Source of the DNA: Aeromonas schubertii
GTDB taxonomy: Bacteria > Pseudomonadota > Gammaproteobacteria > Enterobacterales > Aeromonadaceae
DNA: 64,000 bases
Direction of reading: 5' to 3'
NCBI RefSeq assembly: GCF_000820105.1
Contig: NZ_CDDB01000010.1
Span: forward strand, 124,001-188,000
The position numbers and the translations under genes were made by a program. This document shows positions 36,819 to 46,086 of this stretch, piece by piece. Position 1 is the first letter of the stretch. Each line of letters opens with the position of its first letter. The notes under the pieces were generated by a model. That model was not told the origin of the DNA and searched no databases. It was given only the letters and a program-made list of their open reading frames with translations.

Positions 36819-37124
36819 ATGACCGAACCTATGCAACTGCTCGATACCGCCATGACCCTCTTCCTCGAGCTGGCCTCCGATAACCTTCCCGCCGACGAGA
36901 TCGCCCGTTTCAATGCCCTCTATAACGAGCAGGGATTGATGGCCGAAGTAGAGCTCGGCGATGACTGGGAAGCCGATGTGGGCTTTGCCGTCAACGACGA
37001 GGAGTATGCCGAGGTGTGGATCGGCCTGGTCAACGAGAGCGAGGAGTTCACCCATTTGTTTGCCCGTCTGCTGCTTTCTCGATCAGACGAAGAGAAGTTC
37101 TGTCATATCGAATGGCTGCCGTGA
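36819..37124 (+). CDS. DUF440 (YciU-like) putative dsDNA-mimic protein, copy 1
   Basis: 101 residues, strongly acidic. [34 protein letters not shown], then [15 protein letters not shown] and the C-terminal [10 protein letters not shown] match YciU/HI1450 of the DUF440 family, small acidic proteins that mimic the charge pattern of duplex DNA. Binding partners in this organism are unknown. The start is the ATG at 36819. mtgA begins 4 nt after its stop. A paralogue lies at 41545-41862. Confidence 0.88.
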   Translation: MTEPMQLLDTAMTLFLELASDNLPADEIARFNALYNEQGLMAEVELGDDWEADVGFAVNDEEYAEVWIGLVNESEEFTHLFARLLLSRSDEEKFCHIEWLP

Positions 37125-37128
37125 TGCC

Positions 37129-37866
37129 GTGAGCGACGTTATTCCCCTCACCCTGCCGCGCCCCCGCTGGCATTGGAGCCGGTTGCCCCGGCTGCTTGTG
37201 ATCACGCTGTTGTGGGGGGTAATGCTCTCCATTCTCTGCGTAGGGATGCTGCGCTTTATCGATCCCCCCTTCTGGAGCTGGCGCCTCTTGCGAGCCATCG
37301 ATCCGCCGGCCCCCATCAAGCAGGTGCAACACAGCTGGATTCCCCTCGAAAAGATAGCCAGTTCACTGCAACTGGCGGTGATCGCCGCCGAAGATCAACA
37401 CTTCCCCCGACACAACGGCTTCGATCTGCAGGCCATCGAGGCCGCACTCAAACACAACGAGGCGGGACGTACAGTGCGTGGTGGCAGCACCCTCAGCCAG
37501 CAGACCGCGAAAAACCTCTTCATGTGGAGCGATCGCAGTTTCCTGCGCAAAGGGCTGGAGGCCTGGTTTACCCTGCTGATGGAGCTTGGTTGGGATAAGG
37601 CTCGCATCCTCGAGGTCTATCTCAACATCGTGGAGTTTGGGCCGGGTATCTACGGCGCCGAAGCCGCCGCACGCCACTATTTTCATAAACCGGCCAGTCG
37701 CCTGAGCGCCTATGAGGCCTCCCTGCTGGCGGCCGCCCTGCCCAACCCCTGGCGATATAAAGTCAATCCTCCCTCCCCTTATGTCGCAAAACGCTCTGCC
37801 TGGATCCGTCGCCAGATGCAGCAACTGGGCAATGTGACCCTGCAGCAGGTTCAGCAGGCCCCCTGA
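37129..37866 (+). CDS. mtgA: Monofunctional biosynthetic peptidoglycan transglycosylase
   Basis: 245 residues from the GTG at 37129, 4 nt after the DUF440 stop. One membrane anchor (about 20-40) precedes a GT51 domain: catalytic glutamate in [31 protein letters not shown] and the second glutamate region [21 protein letters not shown]. It polymerises lipid II into glycan strands on the periplasmic face and lacks a transpeptidase domain. Probably co-transcribed with the DUF440 gene. Confidence 0.93.
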   Translation: MSDVIPLTLPRPRWHWSRLPRLLVITLLWGVMLSILCVGMLRFIDPPFWSWRLLRAIDPPAPIKQVQHSWIPLEKIASSLQLAVIAAEDQHFPRHNGFDLQAIEAALKHNEAGRTVRGGSTLSQQTAKNLFMWSDRSFLRKGLEAWFTLLMELGWDKARILEVYLNIVEFGPGIYGAEAAARHYFHKPASRLSAYEASLLAAALPNPWRYKVNPPSPYVAKRSAWIRRQMQQLGNVTLQQVQQAP

Positions 37867-37981
37867 GTTCCCACCATTTCACATCCACAGGAGATGCGTC
37901 ACAGACTCCAGACATGGATTTGAACGGAAACCACCAAGACCGTAACATGATACCCACACTCAGCTGTTGGACGTATCAAGG

Positions 37982-38926
37982 ATGAAGATTAAGAGTCTTG
38001 TTTTTTCACTCATTGCCACCGGATTTCTCTCTCCGGCCCAGGCTGCGACGCCCTATGCGGGTGCACGCATAGGCTGGTCATACTTTCAGGCCGGTTGTGA
38101 GTCATGGGCCACCGGCTGCCAACGTGATGCCCTTGGCGGTGGCGTGTTTGGCGGTATGGAAATCAATCAATGGCTTGCGCTCGAGGGCGGCTACACCTGG
38201 CTTGGCAAGGCCAAGGGAGAATACAGGGCCGGTGACGTAGACGGAACCATGCAAAGCGCCGATCTCTCCGCCAAAGTAACCTATCCCGTGCTCGATCCTC
38301 TTGCCCTCTATGGCCGAGTCGGCGCGCTCCACTGGTGGGGCAAGGTCGATGGTGAGGGATATCATTACTCCGATCGCGGCTGGGATGCACTGTTTGCCAC
38401 CGGAATCGAATATCGACTGAACGAACGCTGGCTGGCCCGCCTCGAATATCAGTTCATTGATGGCCTGGGCAACGACAGGCTCGGGCAGAGTGACCATCAC
38501 CTCACCAGCCTGGGCGTCGTCTATCGCTTCGCAGCCAGCACCCCATCTGCCCCCACCCAGACGACGCTGCCTCCCGTCCCGACCCGGGTCGTATTGGCCC
38601 CTCTCTCGGCTGAAACGTTGTTTGCCTTCGACAGCGCCACCCTGCGCGATACCGCAGTACTGACACCGCTGCTCAATCGCCTGCTCGAGGCGCCACAAAG
38701 CCGGTTACTCATTACCGGCCACACGGATGATCGTGGCTCGCAATCCTATAACCAAGGGTTGAGTGAACGACGAGCCCAGGCCGTTGCCGATTGGTTGGCA
38801 AGTCAGGGCATAGCACCCCAGCGCCTTAGCCCCCGCGGGGACGGGGCTCGCGCCCCTATTGCCGACAACAGCACAGAGGAAGGTCGCGCTCAGAATCGTC
38901 GGGTCGAACTGCAGTGGCAACCCTGA
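37982..38926 (+). CDS. OmpA-like outer membrane protein
   Basis: 314 residues from the ATG at 37982 (AAGG upstream; an ATG five codons earlier is possible). Signal peptide MKIKSLVFSLIATGFLSPAQA. An 8-strand beta-barrel lies in about 22-190 (ATPYAGARIGWSYF, LGWLAL-type strands to the aromatic end LGVVYRFA). A proline/threonine linker follows, then an OmpA C-terminal peptidoglycan-binding domain (FDSATLRDTA, ITGHTDDRGSQSYNQGLSERRAQAVADWL, NRRVELQ). The first loop has two cysteines (C-ESWATG-C). It is 10 nt upstream of the repeat lipoprotein, so the two form an operon. Confidence 0.92.
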   Translation: MKIKSLVFSLIATGFLSPAQAATPYAGARIGWSYFQAGCESWATGCQRDALGGGVFGGMEINQWLALEGGYTWLGKAKGEYRAGDVDGTMQSADLSAKVTYPVLDPLALYGRVGALHWWGKVDGEGYHYSDRGWDALFATGIEYRLNERWLARLEYQFIDGLGNDRLGQSDHHLTSLGVVYRFAASTPSAPTQTTLPPVPTRVVLAPLSAETLFAFDSATLRDTAVLTPLLNRLLEAPQSRLLITGHTDDRGSQSYNQGLSERRAQAVADWLASQGIAPQRLSPRGDGARAPIADNSTEEGRAQNRRVELQWQP

Positions 38927-38936
38927 GGAGATGGAT

Positions 38937-41303
38937 ATGAAAAAAACACTCATCACGCTAACCCTGATCCTCGGGGGGTGCGGAGGCAATGGTGACGATG
39001 GTTTCCCCAGTCGGCCCGACGTCTCCCCACCCGCCCCCCAGTGGCAAGTGCCCCAGGCTCAACTGCTCGATATCGACGGTGATGCGCTGGTTGGCGCGAC
39101 CCTGGAAGGGAAATATCTCTTTGTGGATCCCAATACACCACCCCGTCTCGAGGGCGCCAGTGAACTACGCTGGCGTGACAGCCAGAACAGTACGCTGGGT
39201 ATGGGCCAACGCCTTAACTTGACCTCCGCCATGGTGGGCAAACGGATCGCATTTTGTGTCAGCCCGGTAGCACAAGGCACCGCACAGACGCGCGGCGAAG
39301 AGCGTTGCAGCCTGCCCCTCCTCATCAGAATGCCAACCGGCTCCGCACCTGAGGCGAAAGCCGTCTCCCTGATGCCTGCCGGTGGGTTGACTGTTGGCGA
39401 TACCGTCAACGGTCAATATACCTATCAGGATGCAGATCCACAGGACAGGGAGGGGAGCAGCCGTTACAGCTGGTTGGTCGATGGGGTCGTGCTCGCCGGA
39501 GCGAGTGGTCAAAGCCTGCTTCTGACCTCCTCGCTTCAGGGCAAGAGTGTGACCTTTTGCGTCAGGCCGGCTTCGGTTCCAAGAGACCCCCACAACAATC
39601 CAACACAGGGAGAGACCCGCTGCAGCGATGCCTCCCCCCACATAGGGGCAAAAACTGGCAAGGCTCCGGAGGTCATCAAGCTCGCAGCCCTGGGGTGGCC
39701 TGCTGTTGGCAATACCTTGCAGGGAGCCTATCTCTATGAAGATGAAGATGGCGATCAAGAGGGAACAAGCCTGCGCCAATGGAAGCGTGCCGGAGTTTCG
39801 ATTCCGGGGGCAACCGGCCGCAGCTACCAACTGACCGCGAGCGATGCGGGCACTATAGTGGGTTACTGCGTCACGCCAGTGGCCAAGAGCGGCTTGCCCG
39901 ATACGGGAATTGAACGTTGTGACACCCTGGGCCCGGTGGTCACCACTCCGCAGGGGATTCCTCCTTCGGCTGAATCGACCATCACAGTCGCCAACGGTGA
40001 TTGGCCACACGCGGGAGCTCTCCTCACTGGTAAATACCAATACATCCCCTCATCGACGGGACGACCCGAGGGGAACAGTGTGTCATTCTGGCGGGTTTCA
40101 GGCCGGGATCAGATTTGCGCCGGCCAACCCTGCGATTACAACATTGCCAGCGATGATGTTGGGCAACCCATCCAATATTGTGTCGTCCCCATCGACAATG
40201 CCGGATTGTCAGGCACCCTGACCTGTTCCCAGATTACCGGAGCGGCCATCAGGTTATATGGACACCTGGAGTACAACCGCACCCTCTATGCCGACATCAT
40301 CGGTCTTAGCGGGCATTCCCGCTGGCTGGTCGATACCTCCAATATCAGCGGTCCCGGCCATAATGGGTCCATGAGTGAACCTCTTGGAGCCTTTCCGGTC
40401 CCGGCTTATCGTATTGGTACCACCCTCTTGGCCGCTTTGCGTGGCCTCCTTGGCTATGACACCAATGCGGTGCACGATCTCAACGGAAACGGCATGATAG
40501 ACAATCGGGAGTGGGCCGATGCGATTCGAAACCACACAGCCCCCGCCATCGATGCGCGCCACTTTGTGGGCAAAGAGGTGACATATTGCCTGCAGACCGA
40601 GCAATATGGCGAGATCTGCCTCAACGCCTCCGAAAGCCGTGGCCCTGGCGACACCCTCTGCACCGATGACACCCAATGCGTCGTCGGGGGTGTTTATTAC
40701 AATGGCGCCAATGCCGGGTTGAGAGGCATAGCCCCCGTCACACGTCTGCTGCTGGCAGGGGAAGATGCCTCGGGCACCCCCATCGACGGCTCGGCGTACT
40801 TCCACCGTCCGTTGAGCAGGGCAGAGGTCAACCTCAAGGATCTGGCCGGTCTTGGAGCCGGACTGCCGGCTCCCGATTCGTCGGGTGAGTTAATTCAGGG
40901 AGGCATCCACTGGGCAAGGCTGAGCCATGCCGCCCCCTCACCAACCCCCACCAGCCCGGCGCTGCAATTGTGTCGTCAATTGACCGATGGCGACCCGGTA
41001 GGCAGTTGGTCACTGCCCGTCGAGAACAATACCTACTCTACCGACAGCCATGCCGCCCCCAACGGCGACAACCAGGCTCCCACCGCGCAGGGTCTCAACA
41101 ACTTGACTCTCTGGCAGGTTCATTTTGGAGGTCAGGTCACCCCCGTCAATGAACTCGATCCCGTGTTCGGTTGGCCCAAATATAAGAACTGGAGCGCGAC
41201 CCAGGCCGGCTCGACAACACACAAGGCGCTGGACTGGCAAAATGGCAGTGACTTTGCCAACTGGGGCAACACCAGCCCACTTCTGGTCAACTGCATCCAG
41301 TAA
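38937..41303 (+). CDS. Repeat-containing lipoprotein, possible adhesin
   Basis: 788 residues from the ATG at 38937 (GAGGAG upstream). Lipobox LGGC gives lipidated C15. Four clear tandem repeats of about 90 residues (37-124, 140-230, 244-328, 346-430) share the pattern VGxTLxGxYxYxD...EGxSxxxWxxxG...GAxGxSxxLT...GxxxxFCVxP...ExC, each with one Cys pair. A fifth degenerate repeat (about 440-562) is interrupted by an EF-hand-like loop D514-L-N-G-N-G-M-I-D-N-R-E525. The final 200 residues end in ...FANWGNTSPLLVNCIQ. Operonic with the OmpA-like gene and closed by a terminator. Surface exposure is likely; function unknown. Confidence 0.8.
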   Translation: MKKTLITLTLILGGCGGNGDDGFPSRPDVSPPAPQWQVPQAQLLDIDGDALVGATLEGKYLFVDPNTPPRLEGASELRWRDSQNSTLGMGQRLNLTSAMVGKRIAFCVSPVAQGTAQTRGEERCSLPLLIRMPTGSAPEAKAVSLMPAGGLTVGDTVNGQYTYQDADPQDREGSSRYSWLVDGVVLAGASGQSLLLTSSLQGKSVTFCVRPASVPRDPHNNPTQGETRCSDASPHIGAKTGKAPEVIKLAALGWPAVGNTLQGAYLYEDEDGDQEGTSLRQWKRAGVSIPGATGRSYQLTASDAGTIVGYCVTPVAKSGLPDTGIERCDTLGPVVTTPQGIPPSAESTITVANGDWPHAGALLTGKYQYIPSSTGRPEGNSVSFWRVSGRDQICAGQPCDYNIASDDVGQPIQYCVVPIDNAGLSGTLTCSQITGAAIRLYGHLEYNRTLYADIIGLSGHSRWLVDTSNISGPGHNGSMSEPLGAFPVPAYRIGTTLLAALRGLLGYDTNAVHDLNGNGMIDNREWADAIRNHTAPAIDARHFVGKEVTYCLQTEQYGEICLNASESRGPGDTLCTDDTQCVVGGVYYNGANAGLRGIAPVTRLLLAGEDASGTPIDGSAYFHRPLSRAEVNLKDLAGLGAGLPAPDSSGELIQGGIHWARLSHAAPSPTPTSPALQLCRQLTDGDPVGSWSLPVENNTYSTDSHAAPNGDNQAPTAQGLNNLTLWQVHFGGQVTPVNELDPVFGWPKYKNWSATQAGSTTHKALDWQNGSDFANWGNTSPLLVNCIQ

Positions 41304-41322
41304 TCAGTCATAACCGCACGTC

Positions 41323-41353
41323 AAAGGGGCCGCGTCACGACGGCCCCTTTTTT
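41323..41353 (+). terminator. Intrinsic terminator after the lipoprotein gene
   Basis: AAAGGGGCCG-CGTCACGA-CGGCCCCTTT is a 10-bp stem with a T-run, 20 nt past the stop codon. Confidence 0.9.
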
Positions 41354-41544
41354 CTGCCCTGCTCCAGCTGGGGCAAAAAGTGCCACCACCACACCTCTCT
41401 TCGGCGCCGCACCTTAAGCCTGTACCGCCGTGTCTTCATCGCGCCTCCTGTTGCGGCTTCAAGCATGGTCTTCCTCTGCCATCGGGGCAAGGTGGTTCCA
41501 GGGCGGGATTACTGTTAGAGTTGGGCCGCTTTGATGGAGGAGTT

Positions 41545-41862
41545 ATGACACAGAGAACCCCGGACCAACTGGTTGAGTTGGCCTACGATCGCTTTTTGGA
41601 AGAGGCGGCAGATCACCTGACCCCGGAGCAAGTGGTCGATATCACTCTGGAGTTCGAGCAGCGTGGAGCGGTCGAGGCCACCCTGCCCGTCGAAGATTGG
41701 GCCAACGAGCTGGGTGCTCCGGTGAGCCTGACCGACTGGGCCGAGGTGTGGGTGGGACTGCTCGATCATCAGGACGAATTCGACACCATCTATGCCAAGT
41801 TTTTGGTCCCGCTCGAGAGCCGAGAGCAGACGCTCCATATTCGCTGGTATCCGGCCCAATAA
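41545..41862 (+). CDS. DUF440 (YciU-like) putative dsDNA-mimic protein, copy 2
   Basis: 105 residues, acidic (many D and E, few K). LAYDRFLEEAADHLTPEQVVDITLEFEQRGAVEATLPVEDW, then DWAEVWVGLLDHQDEFDTIYAKFLV and HIRWYPAQ follow the same template as the copy at 36819-37124 and YciU. GGAGG precedes the ATG. It is monocistronic with a stem-loop after the stop. The two copies differ throughout, so this is an old duplication rather than a recent repeat. Confidence 0.86.
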   Translation: MTQRTPDQLVELAYDRFLEEAADHLTPEQVVDITLEFEQRGAVEATLPVEDWANELGAPVSLTDWAEVWVGLLDHQDEFDTIYAKFLVPLESREQTLHIRWYPAQ

Positions 41863-41896
41863 CGAAGAGGCCCGTCATCATCGACTGGCCTCTTCG
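41863..41896. terminator. Stem-loop between DUF440 copy 2 and DUF1289
   Basis: CGAAGAGGCC and GGCCTCTTCG form a 10-bp stem around a 14-nt loop. It lies between convergent genes and lacks a long T-run on either strand. Confidence 0.6.
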
Positions 41897-41898
41897 CG

Positions 41899-42216
41899 TT
41901 AGCGTCCCGCCTGCTGCTGAGCCAAAGCGTGGCAGCGGCGACACAGACATCGGGTAGCATCGGGCGCCATGGGCAGTGGCCGGGTCTGATTGCACCAGCA
42001 GGCCTCGATCCCCTCACCCGCCGAGACGGCGCAGTAGAGGGGCTCACCGCAGCGCTCACAGCGGGCCGAGCTGCGCTCGCCCTTGAGCTCCTCGATGAGC
42101 GCGCGCTGCTGTGCCTCGTCCATGGCGCTCCAACGCCCGATCTCGCCAAGGGTGCGACCACACCCGAGACAGATACCGCCGACGGCGCGGCAATCGCCGA
42201 TGCAGGGTGATGGCAT
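41899..42216 (-). CDS. DUF1289 cysteine-rich protein
   Basis: 105 residues from the ATG at 42216, which shares one base with the CvfB stop (TGATG). The first 45 residues (PCIGDCRAVGGICLGCGRTLGEIGRWSAM) are the DUF1289 zinc-ribbon-like motif. A second cluster follows: CERCGEPLYC and, after a linker, CWCNQTR...CLCRRCHALAQQ, so about ten cysteines may bind zinc. Translationally coupled to cvfB. Function unknown. Confidence 0.78.
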   Translation of the reverse strand: MPSPCIGDCRAVGGICLGCGRTLGEIGRWSAMDEAQQRALIEELKGERSSARCERCGEPLYCAVSAGEGIEACWCNQTRPLPMAPDATRCLCRRCHALAQQQAGR

Positions 42217-43067
42217 CAGGAGGGCTCGTCCTCTGAGTTCACCAGCCGGATCCCCTCCCCTTCGATCTGGATGCGGCCCTGCTTGTAGAGTCCACCGATC
42301 GCCTTCTTGAAGGTGCCCTTGCTGATGCCAAAGAGTTGGTAGATGAGCTCGGGGTCGCTCTTGTCCCCAACGGCCAACCAACCTCCCTGGCGCTCGAGTC
42401 GGGCGAGGATCTTGCCGGAAGCATCATCGGCCTTGCCCATACCGGGCTGGTTCAGGGTCAGATCGAGCTTGCCGTCGTCGCGCACCTGCTTGACCCAGGC
42501 GCGGGTGGGACGCCCGGTCGGCAGGCGACCGAAGATCTCGTTTTTGAACAGCATGCCGGGCCAGCGGCCATTGACCACGACCTTGATGCCGAGCGGGGTG
42601 TGATCGCCACTTTGTACCGACACCTCATCCCCGGCCTTGAAGGGGGGACGGTCGGTGGCCAGATGACGGTCGATCTTGCTGGTCCCCACCATACGCCCCT
42701 CGTGGTCGAGGGAGAGATAGACCAGATAGGTACGGCCCACCTGCATCGCCTTGGCCTGCTCACGCTCGGGGACGAAGAGGTCTTTTTTCATGCCCCAGTC
42801 GAGGAAGGCGCCTATCTTGTTGGCACTGACCACCTTGAGACCGGCAAATTCGCCCGCCATCGCCTTGGGCTGGTCGGTGGTGATCACCGGCTCGCAATCC
42901 GCATCCAGATAGAGGAACACCTCCACCCCCAGCCCAACCTCCGCCTCGGGCGGCAGTTGGCGACGCGGCAGCAACAGCTCGCCGTAATCCCCCGCCTCGA
43001 GCCAGGCCCCCTTGGGTTCGAGCTCGACTATGGTCAGGGTATTTTTCTTGCCAATCTCAATCATCAT
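42216..43067 (-). CDS. CvfB/YitL-like S1-domain RNA-binding protein
   Basis: 283 residues from the ATG at 43067 (a second ATG follows immediately). Three S1-type modules are recognisable: the N-terminal one (VELEPKGAWLEAGDYGELLLP), the second (KVVSANKIGAFLDWGMKKDLFVPE) and the third (GRPTRAWVKQVRDDGKLDLTLNQPG), followed by a winged-helix-like tail (SDPELIYQLFGISKGTFKKAIGGLYKQGRIQIE). This is the CvfB/YitL architecture, a conserved RNA-binding regulator. DUF1289 follows in the same operon. Confidence 0.82.
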   Translation of the reverse strand: MMIEIGKKNTLTIVELEPKGAWLEAGDYGELLLPRRQLPPEAEVGLGVEVFLYLDADCEPVITTDQPKAMAGEFAGLKVVSANKIGAFLDWGMKKDLFVPEREQAKAMQVGRTYLVYLSLDHEGRMVGTSKIDRHLATDRPPFKAGDEVSVQSGDHTPLGIKVVVNGRWPGMLFKNEIFGRLPTGRPTRAWVKQVRDDGKLDLTLNQPGMGKADDASGKILARLERQGGWLAVGDKSDPELIYQLFGISKGTFKKAIGGLYKQGRIQIEGEGIRLVNSEDEPS

Positions 43068-43226
43068 CTCAATTCCGACACCTAAATCGAGGGCGCATCT
43101 TACCGCAAACTGCTGCCAGCAGCATCGCCTGACTGCACACAATTCAGGCAAACAGGCGAGGGTTGGCTGCTAATGGCCCTACTTTTAGGTAGACTTCGCG
43201 CCAATTTTCTTAACGAGGATCCGCAG

Positions 43227-44435
43227 ATGACGCCATCCGTTCGCACCCGACATCTCAATGCCTGGCTGGAGCAGGCACTACCAGGGCTGGGTTACGCCGG
43301 CCTGCACGGTTTTCTCTGTGCCCGCCTGACCGGGCCTGATCTGCCGGACTGGCACCACCCTCTCGCCGGCCTCTGGCAAGGGGCGCTGGATGAAAAAACC
43401 AGGCAGGCCATCGATAGCCTCATCGACGAGCTTGAGCTCCTGGCCGATGAGGGGCAGCTCGCCCTGCCCACCCAGTGTCGTCTGCCGAGCGGAGATCCCG
43501 AGTCTGTCTTCACCGATGATCAGCCCCTGCGCCAGTGGAGCCACGGCTTTAGCCTGGGCTTTGCCTGTTGGCCACGGCCCAACGATCTCAATCACCCGAC
43601 GACCCAGCTGCGTTTTAGCCTGGCCGCCGAGCTCTGTCTGTTTCGCGACCGCCAGATGGCGCAGATGCTCCATCAGGCCGCCCCTGACGCCCCGGCCTTG
43701 CCCGATTTTCTCAAGCGCAGCCGGCAACAGATGAAGAGTGCCCTCAATGGTCTGCTTCATGCGGAGCAGGCGGTAAGCCCGGGCGACTACGCCGAGCCGG
43801 AGATCCCGGTAGAGCAGGCCGAACGTTGGCAAGAGTGGTTTGATGCAGCCTCCCGCACTCGCAGCAGCCATGAGCGGGCACGCCTCTATGGCCTTATCGT
43901 CGAGGATGCCTCCACCCGGTTTGACCAGGCCACCCTCGAGGCCCTGGGTGGCTATGCCTGGAGCGAGCCTGCCGCTCGGCCCCTGCTGGCCGCCCGGGCG
44001 AGTCTGGCCGACTGCCTGCGCGAGCAAGGCCGCCTGCAAGAGGCAGAGGAGCACTACCAGGCTCTGCTTACCCTGTGCCAGGACGACCCGCTCGGCTGTC
44101 GCTACCAGCTCTCCAGTCTCTATGCCCTGGAGGGGCGTTGGGAGGCGCTCGCCGCCCTGCTTGAGCGCTTCGACGAGGCCAGCACCTGGCTCTGCTTCAA
44201 TCGCGCCCTGATGCTCTTCGCCACCCAGGGGCGGGACGCCGCTGCTGCGGCTCTCTCCGAGGCGTGCCGCGCCAATGCGCACGTCAAGGCCTGCCTGCTC
44301 GGCAGCCGCAAGCTGCCCAAGGAGGCGCCGCAGGCTTACAGCCCCGGCAATCGGGACGAGGCCGCCAGCTATGCCATGGCAACCCGCGAGGCCTGGCTCA
44401 AGCATGGCGCCCTGTTCTGGCTGCGCCAGGGCTGA
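43227..44435 (+). CDS. UPF0149-like protein with C-terminal TPR region
   Basis: 402 residues from the ATG at 43227 (GAGGAT upstream). The first 170 resemble YgfB/YecA-type UPF0149: GYAGLHGFLCARLTGPDLPDW, then WSHGFSLGFACW. Unlike plain UPF0149 proteins it continues into helical repeats at about 250-340 (LADCLREQGRLQEAEEHYQALLTLC, ALEGRWEALAALLERFDEA) that read like TPRs. No signal or membrane segment. The role is unknown; the fusion suggests a protein-interaction platform. Confidence 0.6.
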   Translation: MTPSVRTRHLNAWLEQALPGLGYAGLHGFLCARLTGPDLPDWHHPLAGLWQGALDEKTRQAIDSLIDELELLADEGQLALPTQCRLPSGDPESVFTDDQPLRQWSHGFSLGFACWPRPNDLNHPTTQLRFSLAAELCLFRDRQMAQMLHQAAPDAPALPDFLKRSRQQMKSALNGLLHAEQAVSPGDYAEPEIPVEQAERWQEWFDAASRTRSSHERARLYGLIVEDASTRFDQATLEALGGYAWSEPAARPLLAARASLADCLREQGRLQEAEEHYQALLTLCQDDPLGCRYQLSSLYALEGRWEALAALLERFDEASTWLCFNRALMLFATQGRDAAAAALSEACRANAHVKACLLGSRKLPKEAPQAYSPGNRDEAASYAMATREAWLKHGALFWLRQG

Positions 44436-44542
44436 GACGACAAAGGATGACCCAGGCCATGGAGCAGGCCTTATAAATGGCGTATCATGAGCCAGTATCA
44501 TTAGAAACCGCCTGGCGGGGCGGTTTGCCCGCAGGAGACGTT

Positions 44543-45004
44543 ATGCACAAACCCATCGGCCTGCTCCAACACTATCCCCCCTATCAGCTGGTCCATGCCG
44601 CTGAGATGGTGCGGGAGACTTTCGAGCAATTTTACCAGCAGCGCTACCAGCTAACCGTGCCCCAGTGGCGCCTCATGATGGTGCTGGGTCCCCAATATCC
44701 CATCAGCCAGAAAGAGCTGGTGGAGGCGAGCGGCATGGACAAGGTGCGCATCTCCCGCGAGATCCACCGTCTCGGCGAGAAGGGGATCGTCTCAACCGAA
44801 AGCCACGCCCACGACAAGCGGATCAATCTGGTCTCCCTGACCGCCCCCGGCCTCAAGTTGTTCCAGCAGCTCAAGCAGGACATTGCCAGCTGGGAGACCA
44901 CCCTGAGCCAGCACCTGCCCGATGACGCTCGCCTGCAGATCAATAGCCAGCTCAAGGCGCTGGATGAGGCGATCGACAAGCTGCACATTCTCGACAAGGA
45001 GTGA
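44543..45004 (+). CDS. MarR family transcriptional regulator
   Basis: 153 residues from the ATG at 44543 (GGAG 8 nt upstream; 22 codons of open frame precede it without a good start). The winged helix-turn-helix is clear: LTVPQWRLMMVLGPQYPISQKELVEASGMDKVRISREIHRLGEKGIVSTE with wing DKRINLVSLTAPG. It should act as a dimeric repressor of small-molecule-responsive genes. The divergent azoR lies beyond DUF4250. The ligand is unknown. Confidence 0.88.
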   Translation: MHKPIGLLQHYPPYQLVHAAEMVRETFEQFYQQRYQLTVPQWRLMMVLGPQYPISQKELVEASGMDKVRISREIHRLGEKGIVSTESHAHDKRINLVSLTAPGLKLFQQLKQDIASWETTLSQHLPDDARLQINSQLKALDEAIDKLHILDKE

Positions 45005-45007
45005 TCA

Positions 45008-45196
45008 ATGGGACTCGAGCGTTTCGCGACCATGGACATCAACATGCTGTTGAGCCTGGTCAACATGCAGCTGCGCGACAACTACGACGATCTCGACGAT
45101 CTGGTGCGCGCCCATGACATCGACCGCACCGCCCTCGAGGCCCGTCTGGCCGAGGGGGGGTTTGCCTATCAGCCCGCTCAGCGGCAGTTTCGTTAA
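45008..45196 (+). CDS. DUF4250 family protein
   Basis: 62 residues. MDINMLLSLVNMQLRDNYDDLDDLVRAHDIDRTALEARLAEGGFAY with FATMD before it matches the small DUF4250 family (pattern MDPNMLLSxVNxxLRDxY...L). It begins 3 nt after the MarR stop, so it is the second gene of that unit. Function unknown. Confidence 0.82.
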   Translation: MGLERFATMDINMLLSLVNMQLRDNYDDLDDLVRAHDIDRTALEARLAEGGFAYQPAQRQFR

Positions 45197-45210
45197 CCCT
45201 TCCTCGACAC

Positions 45211-45243
45211 AAGAGAGGGCCGGCATAGTGCCGGCCCTCTCTT
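45211..45243. terminator. Bidirectional terminator between DUF4250 and azoR
   Basis: AAGAGAGGGCCGGC-ATAGT-GCCGGCCCTCTCTT is a 14-bp perfect stem between convergent genes. Confidence 0.85.
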
Positions 45244-45266
45244 ATTTGCCGCTATTGGCAGCGACC

Positions 45267-45962
<696 letters not shown>

Positions 45963-46086
45963 TCAAAAAATTTGAACCATAGTATCTTCGCCAGAGAGCG
46001 ACATGCCTGAGAAAAGCCACAGGGCTTGGCAGAACAAACGATTGCCGCTATCATTCGCCGCACTTTTTTGACAGTTATCTCCTACC

